DNA of 64,000 nt, taken from Bifidobacterium minimum. GTDB taxonomy: Bacteria; Actinomycetota; Actinomycetes; Actinomycetales; Bifidobacteriaceae. Under the pieces are notes generated by a model. The model made no database searches and was not told where the DNA came from. It worked only from the letters and a program-made list of their open reading frames with translations. Both the position numbers and the translations under genes were made by a program. How positions within the stretch are numbered: position 1 is the stretch's first letter; each line of letters begins with the position of its first letter. Below, in pieces: positions 19,208-27,797 of this stretch. The stretch lies in the NCBI RefSeq assembly GCF_000741645.1, contig NZ_JGZD01000009.1:310001-374000 (forward strand). Direction: 5' to 3'.

Positions 19208-20131
19208 ATGACCTTCACACGAGTGACCACGGTGGCGGCGGCGATTATGAGCTCCGTTATGGTGGTGGCATTGGCGGCCTGCGGGACCACCGACACGCCG
19301 GATTCCTCGTCGTCCTCGACGACGACCACAGGATATGACGTCAGTTCGGTGGAGAAGGATGCCGACATCGCCGCGCTCCTGCCGCAGTCCGTTGCGGAGG
19401 ACGGAAAACTCACGGTCGGCACCGACACTTCGTATGCCCCCGCCGAATTCCTTGCGGAGGACGGCAAGACGGCCGTTGGCTTCGACGTCGATCTGACGAA
19501 GGCGATCGCGGCCGTTTTCGGTCTCAAACCCGTGACGGTGTCGTCGACCTTCGACTCGATCCTTCCCTCCGTGGGCACGAAATACGATCTGGGCATATCC
19601 TCCTTCACCGTGACCAAGGACCGTCTCTCGGCCGTCGATTTCGTCACGTACTTCAACGCGGGATCGACCTACGTGGTCAAGAAGGGCAACCCCGACAAGG
19701 TGGACTCCGGCGACCTGTGCGGCGTCAAGGTGGCCGTGCAGACCGGGACCACGCAGGAGGAAGAATCCAACAAGGCCAGTGCGGATTGCAAGAAGGCCGG
19801 GAAATCCGCCGTTGAGGTTCAGTCCTACAAGATGCAGACCGACGTGACCACCGCCGTCGTGACGGGCAAGGCCGCGGTGTTCTACGCGGATTCCCCGGTG
19901 GCGGGATACGCGATCAAGCAGACCGATGACCAGCTCGAGTCCCTCGGCGACGAGACCGGCGTGGCCCCCGAGGCCGTGGCGGTGAAGAAGGGCGACGACG
20001 CCACCGCGCAGGCCGTGCAGAAGGCCGTCCAGAAGCTGATCGACGATGGTACCTACAAGAAGATCCTCGATACGTGGGGAGTGAGTTCAGGAGCGATCTC
20101 CACGTCCGAGATCAACCCGTCAGTGGAATAG
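19208..20131 (+). CDS. polar amino acid ABC transporter, substrate-binding lipoprotein
   Basis: This is a periplasmic-binding-protein type II (SBP_bac_3) receptor anchored to the outer face of the membrane. The signal peptide ends in the lipobox LAACG (Cys at about residue 25), followed by a Ser/Thr linker. The mature part starts LTVGTDTSYAPAEF and contains VGFDVDLTKAIAAVFG, the ligand-fold pattern for polar amino acids, and FTVTKDRLSAVDFVTYFNAG. The last helix ends DTWGV. SD AGAGAGGA precedes the ATG. It is the first gene of a three-gene operon with permease and ATPase. The amino acid transported cannot be named. Confidence 0.9.
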   Translation: MTFTRVTTVAAAIMSSVMVVALAACGTTDTPDSSSSSTTTTGYDVSSVEKDADIAALLPQSVAEDGKLTVGTDTSYAPAEFLAEDGKTAVGFDVDLTKAIAAVFGLKPVTVSSTFDSILPSVGTKYDLGISSFTVTKDRLSAVDFVTYFNAGSTYVVKKGNPDKVDSGDLCGVKVAVQTGTTQEEESNKASADCKKAGKSAVEVQSYKMQTDVTTAVVTGKAAVFYADSPVAGYAIKQTDDQLESLGDETGVAPEAVAVKKGDDATAQAVQKAVQKLIDDGTYKKILDTWGVSSGAISTSEINPSVE

Positions 20132-20178
20132 CCGACAGCCTGCCGAGGTCGGACGGATGGATCGAAAGGTGAATATCC

Positions 20179-21168
20179 ATGGCACAGCGCGATGATGGTT
20201 CCTCCGGAATGCCGGGACGTATCGAGGCCCTTCCGGTCAGACGCCCCGGACCTCTGATCGCAGGCATCATCGTCGCGCTGCTGGCGGTGATGCTTGTCCA
20301 TGGGATGATCACCAATGACCGTCTCGATTGGCCGACGGTCGGCAAATACCTGTTCAACGCGAACGTCCTGTCGGGAATCGGATGGACGCTGATTCTTACC
20401 GTTGCCTCCATGGTCATCGCCATCATCCTCGCCGTCACGCTGGCGGTGATGCGCAAGTCCACCAATCCCGTGCTCCGCGGCGTGAGCTGGTTCTATATCT
20501 GGTTCTTCCGTGGGACTCCTGTGTACACCCAGCTGGTGTTCTGGGGGCTTTTCGCGGTCCTCGTCCCACGGATATCGATGGGCGTGCCGTTCACCGACAT
20601 CACCTGGTGGTCGCTCACGACGGATTCGCTCAACAACATCATCGCGCCCGGGTTCATCGCGGCGGTCGTGGGACTGGCGCTGAACGAGGCGGCGTATCTC
20701 GCGGAGATCGTCCGGGCCGGACTGGAGGCCGTCGACCCAGGACAGGCCGAGGCCGCGAAGGCTCTGGGAATGCGGCGGTCCCTGATCATGCGTCGGATCA
20801 TCCTTCCGCAGGCCATGCGCATCATCGTTCCACCCACGGGCAACGAGACCATCGGGATGCTCAAAACCACCTCGTTGGTTATGGCCGTGCCATTCGGCCT
20901 TGAACTCCAGTTCGCCACCAACGCCATCGCCAATCGCATCTACAAGCCCATTCCGCTGCTGATCGTGGCCTGCATCTGGTATCTGGTGATCACCACGATT
21001 CTCATGGTCGGACAGGCGTATCTGGAACGGCACTTCGGCAAGGGGTTCGACCAGCGGCCCATCGGCGTCCGCGGGAAGAAGACCCCGCTCCCCGGGAAAA
21101 CCGACGGTGAGCTGCAGCATGACATCGACAAGACGAATCAGGCCACATTCGTGGGCCTGAACGCGTAA
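20179..21168 (+). CDS. polar amino acid ABC transporter, permease
   Basis: This is a HisMQ-type membrane subunit of 329 residues. An N-terminal helix (GPLIAGIIVALLAVMLVHGM) precedes the transport core: GIGWTLILTVASMVIAIILA, the FRGTPVYTQLVFWG motif, and the EAA loop with EAAKALGMRRSLIMRRIILPQAMR that contacts the ATPase. Two or three more helices follow. A cytoplasmic tail of about 45 residues (after LERHFGKGF) is longer than usual. SD GAAAGGTG lies before the ATG. A single permease gene implies a homodimer. Confidence 0.92.
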   Translation: MAQRDDGSSGMPGRIEALPVRRPGPLIAGIIVALLAVMLVHGMITNDRLDWPTVGKYLFNANVLSGIGWTLILTVASMVIAIILAVTLAVMRKSTNPVLRGVSWFYIWFFRGTPVYTQLVFWGLFAVLVPRISMGVPFTDITWWSLTTDSLNNIIAPGFIAAVVGLALNEAAYLAEIVRAGLEAVDPGQAEAAKALGMRRSLIMRRIILPQAMRIIVPPTGNETIGMLKTTSLVMAVPFGLELQFATNAIANRIYKPIPLLIVACIWYLVITTILMVGQAYLERHFGKGFDQRPIGVRGKKTPLPGKTDGELQHDIDKTNQATFVGLNA

Positions 21169-21183
21169 GCGAGGCGACGAGGC

Positions 21184-21987
21184 ATGGGCACAATGGATAT
21201 GAACGAATCGGCGTCCGCGGTTCCGGCGGTGAAGGCGACCGGTGTGCATAAGGTCTTCGGCGACCTTCATGTTCTCAAGGGCATCGACCTCACCGTGATG
21301 CCCGGCACGGTGACTGTGATCCTTGGACCGTCCGGCTCGGGCAAGTCCACGTTCCTTCGTCTGATCAACCAGCTGGAGACGTTGACCGCGGGCAGCATCG
21401 AGGTCGATGGCGAGCTGATCGGGTACCGCCATGTCACGCGCCATGGCCGGGACGTCCTCCAGTGCCTCGACGAGAAGGGGATCGCGAGGCAGAGATCGAA
21501 GCTGGGTATGGTGTTCCAGCGTTTCAACCTGTTCCCCCACAAAACCGCGTTGGAGAACGTGATGGAGGCCCCCGTCCACGTCCTGCACATGTCGAAGGCC
21601 GAGGCGCGTCAGCGTGCGATCGACGAGCTCGGACGCGTTGGTCTCGACGATCGCCTTGACCATTATCCGATGCAGTTGTCCGGCGGCCAGCAGCAGCGTG
21701 TGGCCATAGCGCGGGCGTTGGCCATGAAGCCGGAGATCATGCTGTTCGATGAGCCGACGTCGGCGCTGGATCCCGAGCTGGTGGGGGAGGTGCTTTCCGT
21801 GATGCGCTCGCTGGCGTCGCACGGGATGACCATGGTCGTGGTGACCCATGAGATCGGATTCGCCAAGGAGGTCGCGGATCAGGTGGTCTTCATGGACGAA
21901 GGGATCGTCGTCGAACGGGGCGGTCCCGAGATCATCGATCATCCGGGAGAGCCGCGGTTCCAGGACTTCCTCCATCATGTGCTGTAG
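21184..21987 (+). CDS. polar amino acid ABC transporter, ATP-binding protein
   Basis: This is a GlnQ/HisP-type ATPase of 267 residues. Walker A is GPSGSGKST, the Q-loop is [20 protein letters not shown], the signature [15 protein letters not shown], Walker [17 protein letters not shown] and the switch VVTHEIG. A small insert ([20 protein letters not shown]) before the Q-loop is common in amino acid importers. The start at 21184 has GAGGCGA at 21171-21177; ATG 21193 or 21199 are alternatives. It closes the operon, 15 nt after the permease. Confidence 0.92.
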   Translation: MGTMDMNESASAVPAVKATGVHKVFGDLHVLKGIDLTVMPGTVTVILGPSGSGKSTFLRLINQLETLTAGSIEVDGELIGYRHVTRHGRDVLQCLDEKGIARQRSKLGMVFQRFNLFPHKTALENVMEAPVHVLHMSKAEARQRAIDELGRVGLDDRLDHYPMQLSGGQQQRVAIARALAMKPEIMLFDEPTSALDPELVGEVLSVMRSLASHGMTMVVVTHEIGFAKEVADQVVFMDEGIVVERGGPEIIDHPGEPRFQDFLHHVL

Positions 21988-22368
21988 GTGCATCCTTGGC
22001 GGGTGCAGGCTTTTCTGCGCCGTGAGCGCGCCTTTGGTACCGTAGGCCTTGGCATCGTAGGCCTCTCCGGCGCTGCACGTTGTTATAAGTGTTTCCGGGT
22101 CTGAGGGTGCCTCTTTGTCTGCGGGTGTTCCTTTGTCTGTGAGTGTCCTCTGGCAGTGCCGCTGAGGGGCATCGCCGTCCGGGGCCACCGAAGCGAGGTC
22201 GCGACGCGTTGCGTCTTTCGGCCCGTCTCATTCCATTCCGGCCCGTCTCATTCCGTTCCATCCCGTTTCTCATCCCGTCTCATTCTGTTCCATTCCATCC
22301 GGGACATCCCATCTACGCGGGTCGTGTAAAGGTCCGCGAGTCCCGGCTCCGGCGCAACACGCGTCGCA
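21988..22368. repeat. gap upstream of glmS with pyrimidine-rich direct repeats
   Basis: No gene is supported in this gap. Between 22221 and 22300 a 20-bp unit beginning CCCGTCTCATTCC recurs three to four times with changes. Near 22110-22145 CTTTGTCTGYGRGTG occurs twice. The repeats are strongly C/T-biased on the plus strand. No riboswitch or glmS ribozyme-like structure was recognised. Confidence 0.6.
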
Positions 22369-22382
22369 TAGACTGTGGGGCT
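22369..22382 (+). promoter_or_regulatory. -10 box TAGACT 8 nt before glmS ATG (leaderless)
   Basis: TAGACT (22369-22374), then 8 nt, then the ATG at 22383. No ribosome-binding site is present between them. Confidence 0.6.
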
Positions 22383-24272
22383 ATGTGTGGAATCGTGGGA
22401 TACGCAGGGTCCGGTCCGGCGTGCGGAAAGCCGCTGGACGTGTGCATGCAGGGTCTACGGCGGTTGGAATATCGAGGCTATGATTCAGCGGGCGTGGCTC
22501 TGGCCGCCCCGGGGATGGACCAGATCGTCGTGCGCAAGAAGGCGGGACGGCTCGCCAATCTCGAGGCGGAGATCGCCGTGCATCCGCTTCCCGACGCCAC
22601 GGTGGGCATCGGGCATACGAGGTGGGCCACCAACGGCGCGCCCATCGACGTCAATGCGCATCCGCACATAAGCGAGGACGGGCGTATAGCCCTCATCCAC
22701 AACGGCATCATCGAGAACGCGAACTCGCTGAAATTCGATCTGCAGACGGAAGGATACGTGTTCTCATCCGGAACCGACACCGAGGTGGCGGCCAAGCTTC
22801 TGGGAAAGATCGCCAACGAGATCATCGAGGAACTCGGACATCCGGACCTGTTCGAGGCTCTGAGACGTCTCGCGCGCATGCTCACGGGGGCGTTCACCAT
22901 ACTGGCCGAGGACGTGCGGCAGCCGGACATCGTCGTCGGCGCCAGACATGATTCGCCGTTGGTCGTCGGACTGGGAGACGGCGAGAACTTTCTGGGTTCC
23001 GATGTGGCGGCCTTCGTCGCCTATACGAAGCAGGCTCTGGAGCTGGGGCAGGACCAGGCCGTGTGCATCAGCGGGGGCAGCGTCGTCGTGACCGATTTCG
23101 ACGGGAACGTCATCGACGACGGCAACCGCTTCACCGTCGATTGGGACGCGTCGGCCGCCGAAAAGGGTGGATGGCCGTCGTTCATGGACAAGGAGATCCA
23201 TGAGGATCCCGAGGCCGTGGCCAACACGCTGCTGGGGCGCTTCGATGCCAAAGGAGATATCGTCCTCGACGAGGTGCGGATCGAACCCGAGGTCCTGCGG
23301 TCGATCGACCGCATCGTCGTCGTCGCCTGCGGCACCGCAAGCTACGCCGGGTTGGTGGCAAGGTACGCGATCGAGCATTGGGTGCGGATTCCCGTTGAGG
23401 TCGAGCTCGCGCATGAGTTCCGATACCGCGACCCCATCCTCACGCCCCGGACGCTGGTGGTCGCCATCTCGCAGTCGGGCGAGACGATGGACACCCTCAT
23501 GGCCATCCGGCACGCGCGTGAGCAGGGATCGCGGGTTCTGGCCATCTGCAACACGCAGGGAGCGTCGATCCCGCGGGAGTCGGATGCGGTTCTCTATACG
23601 CATGCCGGTCCGGAGATCGCCGTGGCGTCGACGAAGGCCTTCGTGGCGCAGATCGTCGCCGCGTATCTGCTGGGTTTGTATTTCGCCCAGATCAAGGGCA
23701 CGATGTTCCGTGACGAGATCCACCACATCGTTCAGCAGCTGCGGTCCATGCCCGAGAAGATCCAATGGGTGCTTGACACGCAGGCCGACACCGTGAATCG
23801 CACGGCCACGCACATGGTCAACGCGAGGTCGTTCCTTTTCCTCGGCCGGCATGTGGGATATCCGGTGGCCTTGGAGGGGGCGCTGAAGCTCAAGGAGATC
23901 GCCTACACCTTCACCGAGGGATTCGCCGCAGGAGAGCTCAAACATGGTCCCATCGCCCTTGTGGATGCCGGTGAGCCCGTCGTGGTTATCGTCCCCTCAT
24001 CACGTGGTCGTTCCACGCTGCACAACAAGGTCGTCTCGGGGATCGAGGAGGTCAAGGCCCGGGGGGCGTACACGATCGTGGTGGCGGAGGAGGGCGACCC
24101 CGATGCCGAGCGCTACGCCGACGCGGTTTTCTGGAGGCCGGTGTGCTCGACGCTTCTCAGCCCGCTGGTCGACGTCGTCCCGCTGCAGCTTTTCGCCATG
24201 GATATGGCCATGCTCAAAGGCTACGACGTCGACAAGCCCCGCAACCTCGCCAAATCCGTCACCGTCGAGTGA
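22383..24272 (+). CDS. glmS: glucosamine-6-phosphate synthase (isomerizing)
   Basis: GlmS makes glucosamine-6-phosphate from fructose-6-phosphate and glutamine, the entry to peptidoglycan amino sugars. The 629-residue protein starts MCGIVGYAG, so Cys2 is the amidotransferase nucleophile after Met removal; this fixes the start at 22383 despite an open frame upstream. GHTRWATNG and HNGIIEN complete the glutaminase domain. The two SIS domains follow (VVVACGTASYAGL, AISQSGETMDTLMA, GRHVGYPVALEGALKLKEI). The end KPRNLAKSVTVE is canonical. Confidence 0.97.
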   Translation: MCGIVGYAGSGPACGKPLDVCMQGLRRLEYRGYDSAGVALAAPGMDQIVVRKKAGRLANLEAEIAVHPLPDATVGIGHTRWATNGAPIDVNAHPHISEDGRIALIHNGIIENANSLKFDLQTEGYVFSSGTDTEVAAKLLGKIANEIIEELGHPDLFEALRRLARMLTGAFTILAEDVRQPDIVVGARHDSPLVVGLGDGENFLGSDVAAFVAYTKQALELGQDQAVCISGGSVVVTDFDGNVIDDGNRFTVDWDASAAEKGGWPSFMDKEIHEDPEAVANTLLGRFDAKGDIVLDEVRIEPEVLRSIDRIVVVACGTASYAGLVARYAIEHWVRIPVEVELAHEFRYRDPILTPRTLVVAISQSGETMDTLMAIRHAREQGSRVLAICNTQGASIPRESDAVLYTHAGPEIAVASTKAFVAQIVAAYLLGLYFAQIKGTMFRDEIHHIVQQLRSMPEKIQWVLDTQADTVNRTATHMVNARSFLFLGRHVGYPVALEGALKLKEIAYTFTEGFAAGELKHGPIALVDAGEPVVVIVPSSRGRSTLHNKVVSGIEEVKARGAYTIVVAEEGDPDAERYADAVFWRPVCSTLLSPLVDVVPLQLFAMDMAMLKGYDVDKPRNLAKSVTVE

Positions 24273-24304
24273 CGGGGCGTGGCTATGGGGGCGGCCATCG
24301 GTGG

Positions 24305-25042
24305 GTGACGAGCGAACCGGACATCCCCTTTCCTCTGGACGTCATCTATGAGGATGAGCGGATCATCGTCGTGGACAAGCCGCATTTCCTCGCGACCACG
24401 CCGCGCGGCATGTGGTACTCCCAAAGCGCGTTGATGAGACTGCGAGCGGCCTATGGGGATCCTCTCATCACTCCCGCGCATCGCCTTGACCGCGCCACCG
24501 CGGGGATAGTCGTCTTCGTCAGGGACCGGTCATGCCGCGGCGCCTACCAGATGCTCTTCCAGAACCGGAAGGTGGAGAAGGTCTATGAGTGTCTGGCTCC
24601 GGAGGGGCCGACGCGTCACGTCGAGCATGGAACGGTGCGTGCGGTGAACGGACGGGATGGTCGTCGTCTTCTTCTCCGGCGCTCCCACATCGTCAAGGAC
24701 CGTGGAGTTCTGCAGGCCTATGAGGATGACGGCGTGCCCGATTGCGAGACGGTGATCGGCGACGCCGGCCCCGCGCCCTTTCCGGGCATGCGACGGTACC
24801 GTCTCGTCCCCCGGACGGGGAAGACCCACCAGCTGCGTGTCCATATGTGCTCGCTGGGCCTTGCCATCATGAACGACGACCTGTATCCCACCATCCGTGA
24901 CCGTCCCTATGACGATTTCACGCATCCCCTGCAGCTGGTCGCCCGATCGCTGGGCTTCGTCGATCCGGTCACCGGCATGGAACTCCGCTTCGTCTCGCGC
25001 ATACCATTGGATGGAGCGTCCTGCGCCCGGCCCGGGCTGTGA
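24305..25042 (+). CDS. RluA-family RNA pseudouridine synthase
   Basis: This enzyme isomerises uridine to pseudouridine in rRNA or tRNA. The core shows VVDKPHFLATTPRG, the catalytic Asp in AHRLDRATAGIVVF and the motif KTHQLRVHMCSLGLAI near the C-terminus. No S4 domain is present. About 245 residues start from GTG 24305. A GTG at 24269 overlaps the glmS stop (GTGA) and could be the true coupled start, but the twelve extra residues (TGRGYGGGHRW type) look non-coding. It is transcribed with or just after glmS. Confidence 0.82.
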   Translation: MTSEPDIPFPLDVIYEDERIIVVDKPHFLATTPRGMWYSQSALMRLRAAYGDPLITPAHRLDRATAGIVVFVRDRSCRGAYQMLFQNRKVEKVYECLAPEGPTRHVEHGTVRAVNGRDGRRLLLRRSHIVKDRGVLQAYEDDGVPDCETVIGDAGPAPFPGMRRYRLVPRTGKTHQLRVHMCSLGLAIMNDDLYPTIRDRPYDDFTHPLQLVARSLGFVDPVTGMELRFVSRIPLDGASCARPGL

Positions 25043-25137
25043 TGCGGGACGCGGGGACGGGATGGGCGTGATCGGGCGCCCTGCGCGAAGCGACGTAGAC
25101 TCGACACGTCACGGCAGATGTCCGCGACGCCGATGAT

Positions 25138-25142
25138 GGAGG
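25138..25142 (+). promoter_or_regulatory. ribosome-binding site GGAGG that favours GTG 25149
   Basis: GGAGG abuts the in-frame ATG at 25143, which is too close for initiation, but lies 6 nt before GTG 25149. A TAGACT -10 candidate lies at 25096-25101. Confidence 0.55.
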
Positions 25143-25148
25143 ATGCCT

Positions 25149-26576
25149 GTGCGAGGATTGCATGGATTACATGGATTGCATAGATTGTATGTCCTGGTCT
25201 CATACGTTGTGGCCGGTCTCCTCGTCATCGCCATGGCGGGATGCGGAGGAGGGGACCAGCGCACGGTGGTGACCGTGTGGTCATGGGAACCCAGCATGGC
25301 GTCGGTGGCCAAGGAGTTCGAGAAAAGCAATCCGGACATCCGCGTCGTCGTCAAGTCCACCAGCGGCTATGAGAACCTCAACACGGCCATCCAGAACGGA
25401 TACGGGCTGCCGGATGTGGTCCAGCTCGAGTACTATGCGCTTCCTCAGTACGCGGTGAGCGGTCAGCTGCTGGACATCACGAACAGGGTGTCCGACATGG
25501 CGGATTTCTACACGCCTGGGACGTGGTCGTCGGTGACGCTCAACCATGAGGTTTATGGCCTGCCGATGGACTCGGGACCCATGGCCTTCTTCTACAACAA
25601 ATCGGTTTTCGACCAGGCGGGCGTCGACGCATCGTCCATCCACACGTGGGAGGACTACTATCAGGCGGCCAAGAAGCTCAAATCCATCGGGGTCTACATC
25701 GCCGCGGATTCCGGGGACGCCAGCTTCTTCAACGCCATGGTCTGGCTGGCCGGCGGCGAGCCCTTCCACACGTCGGATGACGGGAAGACGGTGACGGTGA
25801 ATCTTTCCACCGATCCGGGGACGCTCACCTTCACGGCTTTCTGGCAGAAGATGATCGACGAGGGTCTTGTCGACACAAGCGTCAAGACATGGTCGGACGG
25901 TTGGAAGAGGGCCGTGGGCGATGGGACGGTGGCTTCGGTTTTCGCCGGAGCCTGGATGCCGTCGCTTCTCCTTGCCGACGTCCCCGGCACCGCGGGCCTG
26001 TGGCGTGTGGGGACCATGCCGACCGCCGACGGCTCGTCCGTCAACTCCGAGAACGGCGGATCGTCGCTGGCGGTTCTGAAGTCCACGCGCAAGCCCAATG
26101 CCGCGTACCGCTTCGTGGAATACGCATGTCATAACCGCCGCGGCATCGGCATCCGAGTCGCGGGCGGCGCCTTCCCCGCGGACAATGAGACGCTGGACAG
26201 CCCCGATTTCCTCACCAGGACGACGATCACGGACTCCCGTGGCATCGACATCCCGTATTTCGGCGGGCAGGAGTTCAACAGGGTGCTTTCCACGGCCGCC
26301 GACGACGTGTCCGTGCGCTACCAGTATCTCCCCTTCGAGGTGTATGCGCGTGGGGACTTCCGCTCCACCGTGGGGACGGCGTACCAGTGGTCGAAGGCCA
26401 AGCTGGCATTCGACGCCGTCCAGCGTCGGATCGACGAGGGGAAGAAGAATTCCGATGGAAGCGCATTGTCGCTTCCCCAGAATCCCGGTTCCAAGGTCTC
26501 GCTGATGGATGGCGTCGCCCTCTGGCAGAAGGATCTGATCGAGTATGGGACGAACCAGGGGTTCACCATGCGGTGA
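25149..26576 (+). CDS. extracellular sugar-type solute-binding lipoprotein (orphan)
   Basis: This is an SBP_bac_1 family receptor. The signal peptide has a hydrophobic stretch (YVVAGLLVIAM) and a lipobox AMAGC, then GGGDQRTVVTVWSWEPSMAS begins the mature domain. YGLPMDSGPMAFFYNKSVFDQAG is a family hallmark. Carbohydrate specificity is likely but not provable. The N-terminus is odd: LHG LHG LHR is coded by four 9-bp tandem units before the hydrophobic core. No permease or ATPase is adjacent, so it must share transport subunits encoded elsewhere. GTG 25149 is preferred over ATG 25143 because GGAGG abuts the latter. Confidence 0.85.
   Translation: MRGLHGLHGLHRLYVLVSYVVAGLLVIAMAGCGGGDQRTVVTVWSWEPSMASVAKEFEKSNPDIRVVVKSTSGYENLNTAIQNGYGLPDVVQLEYYALPQYAVSGQLLDITNRVSDMADFYTPGTWSSVTLNHEVYGLPMDSGPMAFFYNKSVFDQAGVDASSIHTWEDYYQAAKKLKSIGVYIAADSGDASFFNAMVWLAGGEPFHTSDDGKTVTVNLSTDPGTLTFTAFWQKMIDEGLVDTSVKTWSDGWKRAVGDGTVASVFAGAWMPSLLLADVPGTAGLWRVGTMPTADGSSVNSENGGSSLAVLKSTRKPNAAYRFVEYACHNRRGIGIRVAGGAFPADNETLDSPDFLTRTTITDSRGIDIPYFGGQEFNRVLSTAADDVSVRYQYLPFEVYARGDFRSTVGTAYQWSKAKLAFDAVQRRIDEGKKNSDGSALSLPQNPGSKVSLMDGVALWQKDLIEYGTNQGFTMR
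25155..25190 (+). repeat. four 9-bp units inside the signal peptide
   Basis: GGATTGCAT and near copies (GGATTACAT, GGATTGCAT, AGATTGTAT) lie head to tail and code the repeated GLH/RLY residues. AT content is unlike the surrounding DNA. Confidence 0.8.
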
Positions 26577-26585
26577 GGCGCCATG

Positions 26586-26618
26586 ATCCGGTGACACGTC
26601 AAATCCGGTGACACGTCA
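26586..26618 (+). repeat. 16-bp direct repeat between convergent genes
   Basis: ATCCGGTGACACGTCA occurs at 26586-26601 and 26603-26618. Further on, GGTCGGGTCA-type repeats run from about 26740 to the end of coaX. No terminator hairpin is clear in 26577-26766. Confidence 0.75.
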
Positions 26619-26766
26619 TAATCGTCCGTCGGCGGGACCTTCCCGCATGGCGCATGCGGGCGTCCATGCGGTTTGGGATGGGTCCGGCGTGGACATACGC
26701 GATCCGGAATGACGACGTGGTGCGGCGAACGCCAGAGTCTGGTCGGTCGGGTCGGGTCAGGTCGGG

Positions 26767-27543
26767 TCAGGGACGCTGACGGCTTGTCTTGGCGTGGATG
26801 ACGGCCATGCCCTTGAAGATGAGGTCGGGATCATAGACGTCGATCAAATCGGTGTCGTCCGCGAAGATCCGGCCCAGTCCTCCCGTGGCCACGACCTGGA
26901 AGTCGTCGGATATCTCCTCGTGGAATTGATGTATGGTCCGTTCGACCCCACCGAGGAAGCCGTAGTACAGGCCCGCCTGCATGGCGTCCTTGGTGCTGCG
27001 GGCCAGAATCGACCGTGGCCGGGTGATCTCGACCTCGGGAAGCTGTGCGGTGGAGCTCCACAGAGCGTTGGCTCCCGTGCGGATTCCGGTGGTGATCAGG
27101 CCGCTCAGAATCGTGCCGGATGCGTCGACGTAGTTGAATGTCGTGGCCGTCCCGAAGTCCGCCACCAGGACGGGACCGCCGTAGAGATAGTAGGCCCCCG
27201 CGCAGTCGGCCAGACAGTCGGCCCCCAGCGTTTTGGGGTCGTCGATGGTGATGCGGATGCCGGATTTGACGCCGGGGCCCACGATCATCGGCTCGATGTC
27301 GAAATAGGTGACGATGGCGCCGCGGAACGAGTGCATCACCTTGGGGACTACCGACGAGATGATGACGTCGTCCACGTCGGACGCCGACAGATCGTGCCGG
27401 GCCAGAAGCTCCGTGAGAAGCAGTCCGTATTCGTCGGCCGTTCGTGGCAGTCCCGTGGAGATGCGGTGCGTGGCGATGATCGCCGGACCGTCAAGAAACC
27501 CCAGAACGATGTTGGTGTTGCCGATGTCCACTGCGACGAGCAT
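26767..27543 (-). CDS. coaX: type III pantothenate kinase
   Basis: CoaX phosphorylates pantothenate in the first step of CoA synthesis. The 258-residue protein has the ASKHA fold: phosphate-1 motif VAVDIGNTNIVLGF at the N-terminus, LGADCLADCAGAYYLYG, phosphate-2 ADFGTATTFNYVD, then GLITTGIRTGANAL and VVATGGLGRIFA as adenosine motif. The start at 27543 is set by MLVAVDIGN and GGGAGGG just upstream; the frame stays open to 27705 without coding character. It is divergent from the peptide-binding protein gene. Confidence 0.93.
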   Translation of the reverse strand: MLVAVDIGNTNIVLGFLDGPAIIATHRISTGLPRTADEYGLLLTELLARHDLSASDVDDVIISSVVPKVMHSFRGAIVTYFDIEPMIVGPGVKSGIRITIDDPKTLGADCLADCAGAYYLYGGPVLVADFGTATTFNYVDASGTILSGLITTGIRTGANALWSSTAQLPEVEITRPRSILARSTKDAMQAGLYYGFLGGVERTIHQFHEEISDDFQVVATGGLGRIFADDTDLIDVYDPDLIFKGMAVIHAKTSRQRP

Positions 27544-27797
27544 GGGCCCTCCCTGGGAGCGTGAGTCGTGTTGTCCCGGTGGAGCAGCCGATTGTCCCGA
27601 TGGGGCCGTCGGTCGTGAGACCACCATGGGAACCATCATAGTTCCGGTGGGTCGGGGATGGTATATGCTGGCCGTGGCGGGCGACCCGGGCAGGGCGTCC
27701 AGCATTTCAATCCATGATGTTTAGTAGTCGTCCCGACGCCCTGATGATCGGGCGTGGGCGGCGCTGACGAGGCGGCATGATGAGGGAAGGGTTTTCC

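Noticed and set aside
21988-22382. glmS ribozyme upstream of glmS
   Set aside because: The sequence is repetitive and pyrimidine-rich with no similarity to the ribozyme core, and the start codon lies directly behind a -10 box.
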